A DNA stretch of 64,000 nucleotides from Pseudomonas flavescens (GTDB taxonomy: Bacteria > Pseudomonadota > Gammaproteobacteria > Pseudomonadales > Pseudomonadaceae). A program made the position numbers and the translations under genes. Positions 9,333 through 17,444 of this stretch are shown here, one piece after another (the first letter of the stretch is position 1; each line of letters starts with the position of its first letter). The notes under the pieces were generated by a model. That model saw only the letters and a list, made by a program, of their open reading frames with translations, did no database searches and had not been told where the DNA came from. The stretch covers positions 930,001-994,000 of the forward strand of contig NZ_JACBYV010000001.1 of NCBI RefSeq assembly GCF_013408425.1. Direction: 5' to 3'.

Positions 9333-9530
9333 ACGTGCTCCTCTGGTGTCGTGGTGCAGTTGCTGCGTGCGCAGGATTCTGCGGGATTCAATGGGGTGCT
9401 GCATCAAAAAACTGCCCGCGTTCGTGCCGCCGGGGCTCGCCCGCTCTGAGCAGAGAGGCGTGTGCAGGGAGGCGATCAATCGCTTGCTTCGCGGTATGGG
9501 CCAAAGCCCTACGGTTTGCCTGTGAATGAT

Positions 9531-9544
9531 TGTAATCGTTTTCA
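9531..9544 (-). promoter_or_regulatory. Putative LacI-type operator 1
   Basis: Read on the minus strand the site is TGAAAACGATTACA, one base from the consensus TGTAAACGATTACA shared by the other sites of the cluster. It lies about 200 bases upstream of the LacI gene, so it is a candidate autoregulatory operator. The central CG and the A/T-flanked half-sites are typical for LacI-family binding sites. Confidence 0.6.
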
Positions 9545-9765
9545 GTGCGCTGTTACCGCTTTTCGCATCGGCTTGGTGCGGTAACAGGTTGCGCGGTGCC
9601 AGACGCTGATCCGCTCGATCACGCCAAGCCGCATGAACACTGAGTCGGCAACGCAATTGGCTGGTAATGGCGCGCTTTATGCTTGGGCACTTGTACGTCG
9701 AAGCGCAGATTGATTGGGAGCTTGGCCCGGTAGGGTGTGGGTTTCCAAATTTTGCTTCTCTGGTT

Positions 9766-9779
9766 TGTAAACGATTACA
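9766..9779. promoter_or_regulatory. Putative LacI-type operator 2
   Basis: TGTAAACGATTACA, a palindrome with central CG, 31 bases before the ATG of the GMC oxidoreductase gene. It is well placed to block transcription of the first operon. Confidence 0.72.
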
Positions 9780-9810
9780 GTGTTTTCCAGCTTTCAATTC
9801 GGGTGGACTC

Positions 9811-11466
9811 ATGCGTGACATCAACGGCCGATCTACAGCAAGTACGTACGACTACATCGTCATCGGTTCCGGCTCTGCCGGCAGTGTGCTGGCCGCACGC
9901 CTGGCCGAGGACCGGCAGCACTCGGTACTGATGCTGGAGGCCGGCCCGAGCGACAAGAGCCTGTATATCCAGATGCCGGCGGCGCTGGGCTTTCCGCTGA
10001 TGAATGACCGTTTCAACTGGTACATCCATTCCGAGCCCGAAAAGGAGTTGGGGGATCGCAGCATCTACGAGGCGCGTGGCCGGGTGCTGGGCGGTTCGTC
10101 ATCGATCAATGGCATGAACTGGGTGCGTGGCAACCCGTGGGATTACGACAACTGGGGCGCCCTTGGGCTGGCCGGCTGGAGTTATGCCGAATGCCTGCCG
10201 TACTTCCGCAAGGCGGAGACCTTCGACAAGGGCGGCAACGACTATCGCGGGGTTGGCGGCCCGATGCACATCGAGACGTGCAAGGCGGATAACCCGCTCT
10301 ATCGCGCCTTCCTGAAGGCGGGTGAGCAGGCTGGTTATGCGCAGGTCGATGACCACAACGGTTACCGCCAGGAGGGTGTGCACATCACCCAGCGCAACGT
10401 TCACAAGGGCATTCGCTGGAGCACCTCCCAGGCCTACATCCACCCCAATCGCCACCTCGGCAATCTTCACGTGTGCGACAAGGCTCTTGTCACCCGGATC
10501 GAGTTCGAAGGGACGCGGGCGGTGCGCGTCCACCTGCTACGCGACGGCGAGCCTCAGGTGATTGGCGTGAGCCGGGAGGTGGTGCTCTGCGCAGGTGCCA
10601 TTCATTCGCCCCATCTGCTGATGCTCTCCGGGATCGGTGATCGAGAGCATCTGGCCGAGTTCGGCATCGACTGCGTGGCGCATCTGCCAGCCGTGGGGCA
10701 GGGCATGAAGGATCACGTTGCTGCGCCCGTGCAATACCGCGCCACGCAGAACGTCTCGATTGCCAAGCAACTGACGGCCCTGGGCAAGCTCAAGCTGGGC
10801 TTCATGTGGCGGTTCTTCAAGAAAGGATTGGGAGCCACCAACTTCTTCGAAGTGGGTGCGTTCATCCGCACCCGTGATGACATTCAGGTGCCGAACGTGC
10901 AGTTCGAGTTCATCCCCATGCTGGGCGAGTTCCAGCACGGCAGCGTGAAGCTGGAGAACGGCTTCCAGTATTTCTTCAGCCTGATGCGCCCGACCAGCAC
11001 CGGCCGCGTCTGGCTGGGGTCGGCCGATCCTCGGGACGCGCCGCGGTTCGTCTTCAACTTCCTGTCCACTCCAGAGGACCAGCAGGATGCCATCGCGGCC
11101 GTGAGGGCGATTCGCAATGTGGTCGCGCAGCCGGCCTGGGATCCCTACCGCGGCGAAGAGGTCACGCCCGGGCCTGCGGTGCAGACCGATGAGCAGATTC
11201 TCGAAGCCCTGCGCGGCCTGGCGGGAACCAACTATCACCCGTGCTGCACCTGCCGCATGGGCGTGGACGAGAACAGCGTGGTCGATGCCCGTGGTCGGGT
11301 TCATGGCATCGAGAACCTGCGGGTGGTCGACGCTTCGATCATGCCGGAGATCGTCAGCGGCAACCTCAACGCGCCGATCATCATGATGGCCGAGAAGATC
11401 GCCGACGACATTCGTGGCCGCAGCCCACTGGCTGGATCCAGCGCGCCGTATTACGTGCCGGAATGA
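9811..11466 (+). CDS. GMC-family FAD-dependent alcohol dehydrogenase
   Basis: 551 residues from the ATG at 9811. The frame opens 48 codons earlier, but the FAD-binding motif GSGSAGS then falls at residues 19-25, as expected for this start. The two GMC signatures are present (GRVLGGSSSINGMNWVRG and GAIHSPHLLMLSGIG). So is the C-terminal catalytic pair: His476 in NYHPCCTCRMG and the Asn of SGNLNAP around residues 518-520. The family (choline and other alcohol dehydrogenases) oxidises alcohols to aldehydes. An aldehyde dehydrogenase downstream could take the next step. It is first in the operon, preceded by a LacI-type operator; the alcohol substrate is unknown. Confidence 0.92.
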   Translation: MRDINGRSTASTYDYIVIGSGSAGSVLAARLAEDRQHSVLMLEAGPSDKSLYIQMPAALGFPLMNDRFNWYIHSEPEKELGDRSIYEARGRVLGGSSSINGMNWVRGNPWDYDNWGALGLAGWSYAECLPYFRKAETFDKGGNDYRGVGGPMHIETCKADNPLYRAFLKAGEQAGYAQVDDHNGYRQEGVHITQRNVHKGIRWSTSQAYIHPNRHLGNLHVCDKALVTRIEFEGTRAVRVHLLRDGEPQVIGVSREVVLCAGAIHSPHLLMLSGIGDREHLAEFGIDCVAHLPAVGQGMKDHVAAPVQYRATQNVSIAKQLTALGKLKLGFMWRFFKKGLGATNFFEVGAFIRTRDDIQVPNVQFEFIPMLGEFQHGSVKLENGFQYFFSLMRPTSTGRVWLGSADPRDAPRFVFNFLSTPEDQQDAIAAVRAIRNVVAQPAWDPYRGEEVTPGPAVQTDEQILEALRGLAGTNYHPCCTCRMGVDENSVVDARGRVHGIENLRVVDASIMPEIVSGNLNAPIIMMAEKIADDIRGRSPLAGSSAPYYVPE

Positions 11467-11540
11467 TTTCTCGCCGACCGGCTCCGGCGGGTTGGCGGCC
11501 CAGGCGCATGCGCCGTCCTTTTGCACTCAGGAAATGCATC

Positions 11541-12293
11541 ATGAAACTGCACGAGAAAGTCGCCCTTATCACCGGTGCTGGCGCCGGCATCGGTGAGGCT
11601 ACTGCCAGACTCTTCGCCCGCGAGGGGGCCAAGGTGGTGGTGGCTGACCGCAATATCGAACTGGCCCGCCGTGTGGCTGCCGACATCGGCCCCCAGGCGT
11701 TCGCCGTCGAGGTGGACGTGGCCGTGGCCGGTCAGGTCGAGGCCATGGTCGCTGCCAGCGTCGGCAAGTTCGGCGGGCTGGACATTCTGGTCAACAACGC
11801 CGGCTTCGGCACGCTGGGCAGCGTCGTCACCCTCGAAGAGGAGACCTGGGATCAGGTCGTCGACGTCAACCTGAAGGGCGTATTCCTCTGTTCCAAATAC
11901 GCGATTCCCGAGATCGTTCGGCGCGGTGGTGGGGCTGTGGTGAACCTGGCCTCGACCATCTCGGTGGTCGGCATCAAGGATCGTGCAGCCTACGTGGCGG
12001 CCAAGGGCGGGGTGGCGGCGCTGACGCGAGCCATGGCACTGGATCACGCCCTCGAGGGTGTGCGGGTGAACAGCGTTGCACCCGGTGTGATCGCCTCCAG
12101 CTACTACGACAAGATCTTCGAATCGGTGCCCGATCCGGTGGCTTTCAAGAAGGGGCTGGAAGCTCGCTCGCCGCTCAACAAGATGGGCGAACCGGTGGAT
12201 ATCGCCAACATGATCCTGTTCCTGGCCAGCAACGACTCCACCTTCGCCACCGGTGCGATGTTCACCGTCGACGGCGGCTACACCGCCTGGTGA
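11541..12293 (+). CDS. Short-chain dehydrogenase/reductase
   Basis: 250 residues, classical SDR. The cofactor motif TGAGAGIG is at residues 11-18, NNAG follows in the middle, and the active site has Ser in LASTIS, Tyr151 and Lys155 (YVAAK). The acidic residue after the second strand (VVVADRN) favours NAD(H). The C-terminus GGYTAW is typical. It probably oxidises a hydroxyl group or reduces a keto group in the same pathway as the flanking oxidoreductase genes. The gap to the GMC gene is 74 bases and to the NIPSNAP gene only 10, consistent with one transcript. The substrate is not predictable. Confidence 0.92.
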   Translation: MKLHEKVALITGAGAGIGEATARLFAREGAKVVVADRNIELARRVAADIGPQAFAVEVDVAVAGQVEAMVAASVGKFGGLDILVNNAGFGTLGSVVTLEEETWDQVVDVNLKGVFLCSKYAIPEIVRRGGGAVVNLASTISVVGIKDRAAYVAAKGGVAALTRAMALDHALEGVRVNSVAPGVIASSYYDKIFESVPDPVAFKKGLEARSPLNKMGEPVDIANMILFLASNDSTFATGAMFTVDGGYTAW

Positions 12294-12303
12294 GGATGCC
12301 GGA

Positions 12304-12861
12304 ATGATCGATGAACTGCGCGAGTATCAATTCACCGAGCAGGCCTGGGGGCGCTACTGGCAACTGTTCCAGACGTGCTGCCTGCCGATTCGCGGCAATG
12401 ACTACGGCGCGCTGCTGGGTATGTGGCACGAGCAGGTGGGCAATTGCATCTACTTCAGCCACGTGTGGCGCTATCAGTCATTCGATGAGCGCACGCGGTT
12501 GAGGGCCGAATTGGGCAAGGTGAAGGCCTGGCGCGAGGCGTTCCTGCCGCAGGCCGCTCCTCTGGTCAGCAGGCAGTTCCTGCAATTGCTCAACCCGCGT
12601 TCGGAAGTCGAGCTGTGCAGGGCGCGCTTTGTGCATTCTTACCGCTGTGCCACGGGTACTGCATCGGCCGTGATCGACCGCATCCACCGTAGCGTCGATG
12701 CCTCGGGACAGCCCTGCTGTGGCGTATGGACCACCGAGTTCAGCGACCCCAATCAGGTGCTGGTGATGACGGCTGGTGCGCAGACACCGCTGTCGACGCT
12801 GGAGGCTGCAGTCAGTGTCGAGAGCCGCCGCATCGAGCCACTGATGGCCCGCTCCAGCTAG
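12304..12861 (+). CDS. NIPSNAP-family protein
   Basis: 185 residues. The N-terminal opening IDELREYQF and the later CIYFSHVWRYQSFDERTRLR are typical of the NIPSNAP family, small dimeric alpha/beta-barrel proteins whose bacterial members often sit in catabolic operons with unknown biochemical role. The start at 12304 follows GAGGATGCCGGA, and the gene is 10 bases from the SDR stop. The second half (SVDASGQPCCGVWTTEF) contains a Cys pair. A role as an accessory or binding protein for a pathway intermediate is inference. Confidence 0.75.
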   Translation: MIDELREYQFTEQAWGRYWQLFQTCCLPIRGNDYGALLGMWHEQVGNCIYFSHVWRYQSFDERTRLRAELGKVKAWREAFLPQAAPLVSRQFLQLLNPRSEVELCRARFVHSYRCATGTASAVIDRIHRSVDASGQPCCGVWTTEFSDPNQVLVMTAGAQTPLSTLEAAVSVESRRIEPLMARSS

Positions 12862-12890
12862 CCCGTTGCGGTGCTATGTTTGATCTCGAA

Positions 12891-12904
12891 TGTAAACGTA
12901 TACA
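12891..12904. promoter_or_regulatory. Putative LacI-type operator 3
   Basis: TGTAAACGTATACA, matching the consensus except for two bases in the right half. It lies 23 bases before the ATG of the aldehyde dehydrogenase gene, indicating a separate regulated promoter inside the cluster. Confidence 0.62.
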
Positions 12905-12926
12905 TACCCTTTTCAGGAGAAACAGC

Positions 12927-14414
12927 ATGTCCACCAGAACCTATGACCACTGGATCGATGGGCGCGAGTACGCACCCTCCGGCCGGCAGCACATCGAGCG
13001 CCATTCTCCGGCGCATGGCGGCCTGCTGGCGCGCTTCGCCGAGGGCAGTGCCCAGGATGTCGACATTGCCGTCGAGCGGGCCAAGGCGCTGCACGTCAGC
13101 AGGGCCTGGTCCTCGCTACCAGGGTCGGAACGCGCGAAGTTGCTGAGCCGGCTTGCCGATCTGATCGAGCGAGATGCCGAGCGCCTGGCCGAAATCGAGG
13201 CCGAAGAGGTGGGCAAGCCGATCATCTATGCCAGGGGAGAGGTGTCGTGGGCTGCCGAGCTGACCCGGTTTGCCGCTTCCCTCGCGTGGCAGATCAAGGG
13301 CGAGGCCTATACCCATCTCGGCGACGACAGGCTGGGCCTTGTCACCCGCGAGGCGCGGGGCGTGGTCGGCCTGATCGTGCCGTGGAACTTCCCCCTGGTG
13401 TGCCTGTTCCAGAAGCTGCCCTACGCACTGGCTGCCGGTTGCCCGGTGGTGATCAAGCCCTCCGAGCTGACCTCCGGTAGTGCACTGGAGGTCGCCCGGC
13501 TGGCGGCCGAAGCCGGTTTTCCGGCCGGGCTGATCAATATCGTCACCGGTCGTGGCGAGGTGGTGGGCGAGCGCCTGACGCGCCACCCCGATGTGTCGAT
13601 GATCTCCTTTACCGGTTCGACCCGGGTTGGCAAGCAGATCGCTGCCAGCGCCGCTGGCGACCTTACCCGAGTAGCGCTGGAGCTGGGTGGCAAGGCCGCC
13701 AACGTGGTGTTCGCCGATGCCGATCTTGAGGCCGCGCTGGACGGTGTGCTGTTCGGGGTAATCCTCAATCAGGGCGAGGAGTGCGTGGCGGGAACGCGGC
13801 TGCTGATCGAAGAGTCGGTGGCCGACGAGTTCGTCGCCAGGCTGGTGGAGCGTGCCTCGCGGGTCGTGGTGGGGCTGCCTCTGGACGACCAGACCCAGAT
13901 CGGTGCGCTGATTCACGAGCAGCATCTGCACAGCGTATTGGGTTATATCGAGGTGGGCAGGCAGGAGGGCGCGCGGCTGCTGTGTGGCGGTGAGCGCCTG
14001 ACTCAGGGCAGCCTGGGCAAAGGCTACTTCGTGGGGCCGACGATCTTTACCGAGGTGCGACCGGAGCACCGTATCTTCCGCGAAGAGATCTTCGGCCCGG
14101 TATTGACGGTCACCCGTTTCAAGACGGTCGACGAAGCCATCGAACTGGCCAACGATACGCTCTATGGCCTGGGTAATGGCCTCTGGACCAAGGATCTGGA
14201 CAAGGCGCTCGCGGTATCGCAGAAACTGCAAAGCGGCACCGTATACGTGAATACCTACCTGGAGAGCGCACCGCAGCTGCCATTCGGTGGCTTCAAGCAG
14301 AGTGGCTACGGGCGTGAGAACGGTGTCGACGGCTTGCACGAGTTCCTCGAGGTGAAGGCGACCTTCATCAAGACCGGGCCGCGCACGCCTGTTCTGCCCA
14401 ATACCCTTGGCTGA
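12927..14414 (+). CDS. NAD(P)-dependent aldehyde dehydrogenase
   Basis: 495 residues from the ATG at 12927 with AGGAG upstream. The ALDH superfamily is clear: PWNFPL in the cofactor domain, GSTRVGK, catalytic Glu252 in LELGGK and catalytic Cys286 in NQGEECVAG, spaced 34 residues apart as in the family. The C-terminal FGGFKQSGYGREN is typical. The residues around the cysteine (GEECVAG) differ slightly from the common GQ.C form. It should oxidise an aldehyde, perhaps produced by the GMC enzyme, to a carboxylate. A LacI-type operator precedes it, and a strong hairpin follows at 14424-14453. Confidence 0.95.
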   Translation: MSTRTYDHWIDGREYAPSGRQHIERHSPAHGGLLARFAEGSAQDVDIAVERAKALHVSRAWSSLPGSERAKLLSRLADLIERDAERLAEIEAEEVGKPIIYARGEVSWAAELTRFAASLAWQIKGEAYTHLGDDRLGLVTREARGVVGLIVPWNFPLVCLFQKLPYALAAGCPVVIKPSELTSGSALEVARLAAEAGFPAGLINIVTGRGEVVGERLTRHPDVSMISFTGSTRVGKQIAASAAGDLTRVALELGGKAANVVFADADLEAALDGVLFGVILNQGEECVAGTRLLIEESVADEFVARLVERASRVVVGLPLDDQTQIGALIHEQHLHSVLGYIEVGRQEGARLLCGGERLTQGSLGKGYFVGPTIFTEVRPEHRIFREEIFGPVLTVTRFKTVDEAIELANDTLYGLGNGLWTKDLDKALAVSQKLQSGTVYVNTYLESAPQLPFGGFKQSGYGRENGVDGLHEFLEVKATFIKTGPRTPVLPNTLG

Positions 14415-14423
14415 TTCAGCCGA

Positions 14424-14453
14424 CCCTCGGCACCGCCTTTGCGGCGCCGAGGG
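14424..14453 (+). terminator. Strong GC hairpin after aldehyde dehydrogenase
   Basis: CCCTCGGCACCGC pairs with GCGGCGCCGAGGG (13-bp stem with one mismatch and a four-base CTTT loop). No T-run follows. It may reduce read-through into the racemase-like gene or protect the upstream mRNA. Confidence 0.45.
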
Positions 14454-14486
14454 ATCAGGCACCACTCCCTGAACGAAGGTCTGGTT

Positions 14487-15521
14487 ATGAACTTCAAGCG
14501 AATGATCAATGTGGTCAGTGCCCATGCGGCTGGTGAGCGCAATGACGTGATCACCGGCGGCGTACTGGACGTCCCCGGGCAGACCATCTTCGACAAGATG
14601 AAGTACCTGGAGACCCAGGGTGACGACCTGCGCAAGCTGCTGTTGCAGGAGCCTCGCGGCAGCGTCACCCAGTGCGTCAACCTGGTATTGCCGTCCGCGC
14701 ATCCCGAGGCGGATGTGGGGTTCGTCATCATGGAATCCGAGTTCTACCCGCCGATGTCGGGCACCAATACGATCTGTACGGTGACCGTACTGCTCGAGAC
14801 CGGCATGATCCCCATGGTCGAGCCGGTCACGCGCCTGACCCTCGAGGCTCCTGGCGGGCTGGTGCGTGTCGAAGCGGCGTGCCGCGATGGCAAGTGCACC
14901 AGTGTGACGTTCTCCAACGTGCCGTGTTTCGTCTTCGCGCTGGACCGCTTCATCGAGGTACCGGGCATTGGCTCGCTGAAGGTCGACGTGTCCTACGGCG
15001 GGATGATCTACGTGCTGGCCGATGCCCAGGCCCTGGGCTTTGCCATCACCCCGGACGAAGCCGCCGATATGGTCAGTGTCGGTGAGGTCATCAAGGCCGC
15101 TGCCGCCGAGCAGGTGCCTGCGGTGCACCCGGAAAACCCCCAGATCCACACCATCAACCAGACGCTGTTCGCTGGCCCGCTACGGGACGACCCATTGGGC
15201 AAGCGTTCGCGCAATGGCGTCATCGTTTCTCCAGGGCGGCTGGATCGCTCACCCTGCGGTACCGGGACCAGCGCCCGGTTGGCGGTGATGCATGCTCGCG
15301 GGCAGATTGGCATGGGCGAGAAGTTCGTCCACGAATCCATTCTGGGTACCGAGTTCGTGGGCGAGATCGTCGAGACCATGAGTATCGGGGGCCGCCCGTG
15401 CATCCGCCCGACCATTTCCGGGCAGGCCTGGCTGACGGGGTTTCATCAGTACGTGCTCGATCCCAGCGATCCGTTCCCCACCGGCTACACCCTCAGCGAT
15501 ACCTGGCGCAGGAGCGGCTGA
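14487..15521 (+). CDS. Proline racemase-family protein with altered active site
   Basis: 344 residues; GAAGG precedes the ATG at 14487. Fold and motifs are those of the proline racemase/hydroxyproline epimerase family: an N-terminal domain with the first catalytic loop, then DRSPCGTGTSA with Cys257. In canonical racemases the first loop reads MCGH with a catalytic Cys; here it is MSGT, so Ser91 replaces the Cys and Thr93 the His. The second Cys is kept. Known relatives include a Cys/Thr form that dehydrates trans-3-hydroxyproline, so changes at these positions alter chemistry. The present protein could be an epimerase, a dehydratase or act on a different acid. It shares the cluster with oxidoreductases and lies about 70 bases after the aldehyde dehydrogenase. 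Confidence 0.85.
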   Translation: MNFKRMINVVSAHAAGERNDVITGGVLDVPGQTIFDKMKYLETQGDDLRKLLLQEPRGSVTQCVNLVLPSAHPEADVGFVIMESEFYPPMSGTNTICTVTVLLETGMIPMVEPVTRLTLEAPGGLVRVEAACRDGKCTSVTFSNVPCFVFALDRFIEVPGIGSLKVDVSYGGMIYVLADAQALGFAITPDEAADMVSVGEVIKAAAAEQVPAVHPENPQIHTINQTLFAGPLRDDPLGKRSRNGVIVSPGRLDRSPCGTGTSARLAVMHARGQIGMGEKFVHESILGTEFVGEIVETMSIGGRPCIRPTISGQAWLTGFHQYVLDPSDPFPTGYTLSDTWRRSG

Positions 15522-15581
15522 CGCCCGTCCCGCAGCAGAGACGCTCGAAGACAATCCGCCAGCGGGTTGTCCGCCTGGATT

Positions 15582-15595
15582 TGTAAACGATTACG
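15582..15595. promoter_or_regulatory. Putative LacI-type operator 4
   Basis: TGTAAACGATTACG, one base from the consensus. It is about 84 bases before the ATG of the alpha/beta hydrolase, within the 157-base gap after the racemase-like gene, and marks a further regulated promoter. Confidence 0.68.
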
Positions 15596-15678
15596 GGCTT
15601 GCAGCTGGCAAGCCGAGGCATGAGGAGCATGCAGATGTGCAAAACAATTCGCGCTGCTCGGAAAGGGAGTAGAGCGCC

Positions 15679-16446
15679 ATGAGCGCAGCGATCAACATCG
15701 TGGAAAAGGGGCAGGGCGATGCTGTCGTGCTGATTTCCGGCCTGGGTGGGCTGGCGTCCTTCTGGGAGCCCAGCGTGGCGGCGCTGAGCCAGTCCTGGCG
15801 AGTGATCACCTTCGATCATCCCGGCGTCGGTGGCAGCGAGATCGACGGCTTGCCGAACATCCCCGGTATCGTCGTCGCCGCGCTCAGGGTGTTCGACGAA
15901 CTGGAGCTCGACCGGGCGCACGTGGTGGGGCATTCCACCGGCTCGCTGGTCGCCCAGGCACTGGCACTCGACCATGGGCCGCGGGTTCGCAGCCTGGCGC
16001 TGAGCAGTGGCTGGGCGCGCCCGGACAAGCGCTTCGAGGACTTCTTCGCCTACCGCAAGTATGTGCTGGCCTGGTTGGGAGGTACCGCCTACAACGCGCT
16101 GACGCGCTTCGCCGGCTATCCCTCGGCCTGGTACGGCGAGCAGTTCGCCATCGACGGCGCCGTGAACTTCGACGAACCGTCACCTCTGGATGTCGGCATG
16201 ACCCAGGCACGCATGGACATGTTGCTGGGGTACAGCCGCCGCGACGAACTGGGGGCCGTCCAGGCGCCCACCCTGGTAGTCGGTGCACCTGACGATTACA
16301 TCATTCCTTTCCATCACAGCGAGGAGCTGGCCAGCCTGATCCCCAGGGCCAGGCTGCTGGCGTTCAACGGTGGCCACTTCGCGCCGCTCACTCGCACTGA
16401 CCTGTACACGGCGATCTTGGCCGAATTCTGGGAGTCCTTAGCATGA
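15679..16446 (+). CDS. Alpha/beta hydrolase
   Basis: 255 residues, cytoplasmic (no signal peptide). Triad: Ser86 in VVGHSTGS, an Asp in GAPDDY and a His in NGGHFAPL. The oxyanion segment is LISGLGGLASFW. The family resembles RutD/3-oxoadipate enol-lactonase-like hydrolases, which often cleave enol-lactones, amides or C-C bonds in catabolic pathways. The gene overlaps the next one by four bases (ATGA), which implies translational coupling with the aspartate-dehydrogenase-like gene. A LacI-type operator lies just upstream. Confidence 0.88.
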   Translation: MSAAINIVEKGQGDAVVLISGLGGLASFWEPSVAALSQSWRVITFDHPGVGGSEIDGLPNIPGIVVAALRVFDELELDRAHVVGHSTGSLVAQALALDHGPRVRSLALSSGWARPDKRFEDFFAYRKYVLAWLGGTAYNALTRFAGYPSAWYGEQFAIDGAVNFDEPSPLDVGMTQARMDMLLGYSRRDELGAVQAPTLVVGAPDDYIIPFHHSEELASLIPRARLLAFNGGHFAPLTRTDLYTAILAEFWESLA

Positions 16447-17255
16447 GTGAACCAACAATCAGGCGAGTCGGCATCATCGGCCTGGGGGCAATCGGCAGGC
16501 GCGTGCTCGAAGCCCTGCAGACCCAGCACCTGCCATCGGCCTCCTATGCGGTCGTGGATCGCATGCAGCACCCCGAGGCTTTCACCGAGTCTCGTCACCT
16601 GACGCTGTTCAGTGACGTTCGGTCGCTCATCGACTGGCAACCCGATCTGGTCATCGAGTGTGCTGGCCATGGCGCGGTCGTGGATGCCGTTCCGGCCTGC
16701 CTGCGGGCGGGTATCGATGTGGTGATCGCCTCCATCGGAGCGCTGGCCGACAGGGCCCTCAGGGAAGATCTGGAGCAGGCTGCCAATGCCGGCAAGGCAC
16801 GCCTGATTCTGGTCTCGGGGGCGATTGGCGGGCTCGATGCCATACGTTCGGCCCGTGCGGCTGGGCTGGACGAAGTTATCTACATCGGTCGCAAACCACC
16901 TCAGGCCTGGGGCGGAACGCCTGCCGACGATGTATTCGACCTGGCCAGCATCGACGAACCGACCACCATCTTTCGCGGTTCGGCCGCCCAGGCGTCGGTG
17001 CTGTTCCCGAAGAACGCCAACGTGACCGCCGCGGTGGCGCTCTCCGGCGTCGGTTTCGAGCTGACTCAGGTCCAGTTGATCGCCGACCCTGGCGTGCACA
17101 AGAACGTCCATGAGGTTCAGGCACGAGGCGCCTTTGGCGAACTGTCGATCCGCCTGATCAACAACCCCTTGCCGGACAACGTCAAGACATCCTGGCTGGC
17201 TGCGCTGAGCATCGAAGAGGCGGTCGCCAAGCAGTTGCAGGCGCTGGTGTTCTGA
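16443..17255 (+). CDS. Aspartate dehydrogenase-like protein
   Basis: 270 residues. A Rossmann motif GLGAIGRRV lies near the N-terminus. The C-terminal domain carries NVTAAVALSG and DPGVHKNVHEV, as in L-aspartate dehydrogenase (NadX-type) proteins, which interconvert aspartate and oxaloacetate/iminoaspartate with NAD(P). In this cluster it may act on an amino acid released by the coupled hydrolase, rather than in NAD synthesis, because it is co-transcribed with catabolic genes and no nadA/nadC is nearby. That role is inference. It starts inside the stop of the hydrolase gene (ATGA overlap). Confidence 0.85.
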   Translation: MSEPTIRRVGIIGLGAIGRRVLEALQTQHLPSASYAVVDRMQHPEAFTESRHLTLFSDVRSLIDWQPDLVIECAGHGAVVDAVPACLRAGIDVVIASIGALADRALREDLEQAANAGKARLILVSGAIGGLDAIRSARAAGLDEVIYIGRKPPQAWGGTPADDVFDLASIDEPTTIFRGSAAQASVLFPKNANVTAAVALSGVGFELTQVQLIADPGVHKNVHEVQARGAFGELSIRLINNPLPDNVKTSWLAALSIEEAVAKQLQALVF

Positions 17256-17342
17256 TGGCCGGGCGGCTTGGCGCAGGAGCCGGATGGGGAAGGGGCGGGC
17301 ACTGCGTGGGCCGCGTCATGAACGATTTTGAATACGTTGATT

Positions 17343-17356
17343 TGTAATCGATTACG
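17343..17356. promoter_or_regulatory. Putative LacI-type operator 5
   Basis: TGTAATCGATTACG, two bases from the consensus. It is about 90 bases before the ATG of the MFS transporter and about 90 bases after the aspartate-dehydrogenase-like gene. Confidence 0.65.
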
Positions 17357-17444
17357 GGCTTTAGTCTGACTACGGCCTGGAATGCCAACCCTGGGTGCTC
17401 ACCTGGCACCCAGTCACGCAACCAATGTTCAGCGAGATCCAGCC

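Larger units (their letters stand above)
9333..9810. promoter_or_regulatory. Divergent control region between LacI gene and catabolic operon
   Basis: About 480 bases with no convincing gene, holding the promoters of the LacI-type regulator (leftward) and the GMC oxidoreductase operon (rightward). Two operator-like palindromes sit here, one near each end (9531-9544 and 9766-9779), a spacing of about 235 bases that could permit DNA looping. Confidence 0.6.

Noticed and set aside
13116..15149. 677-codon open frame antisense to the aldehyde dehydrogenase and racemase-like genes
   Set aside because: It is the shadow of two well-supported genes in high-GC DNA; composition rich in His, Gln, Arg and Gly, no ribosome binding site, no recognisable domain.
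16443..17255. Naming the aspartate-dehydrogenase-like gene nadX
   Set aside because: Family resemblance is good, but the operon is catabolic and no NAD-synthesis gene is near, so the symbol would over-claim.
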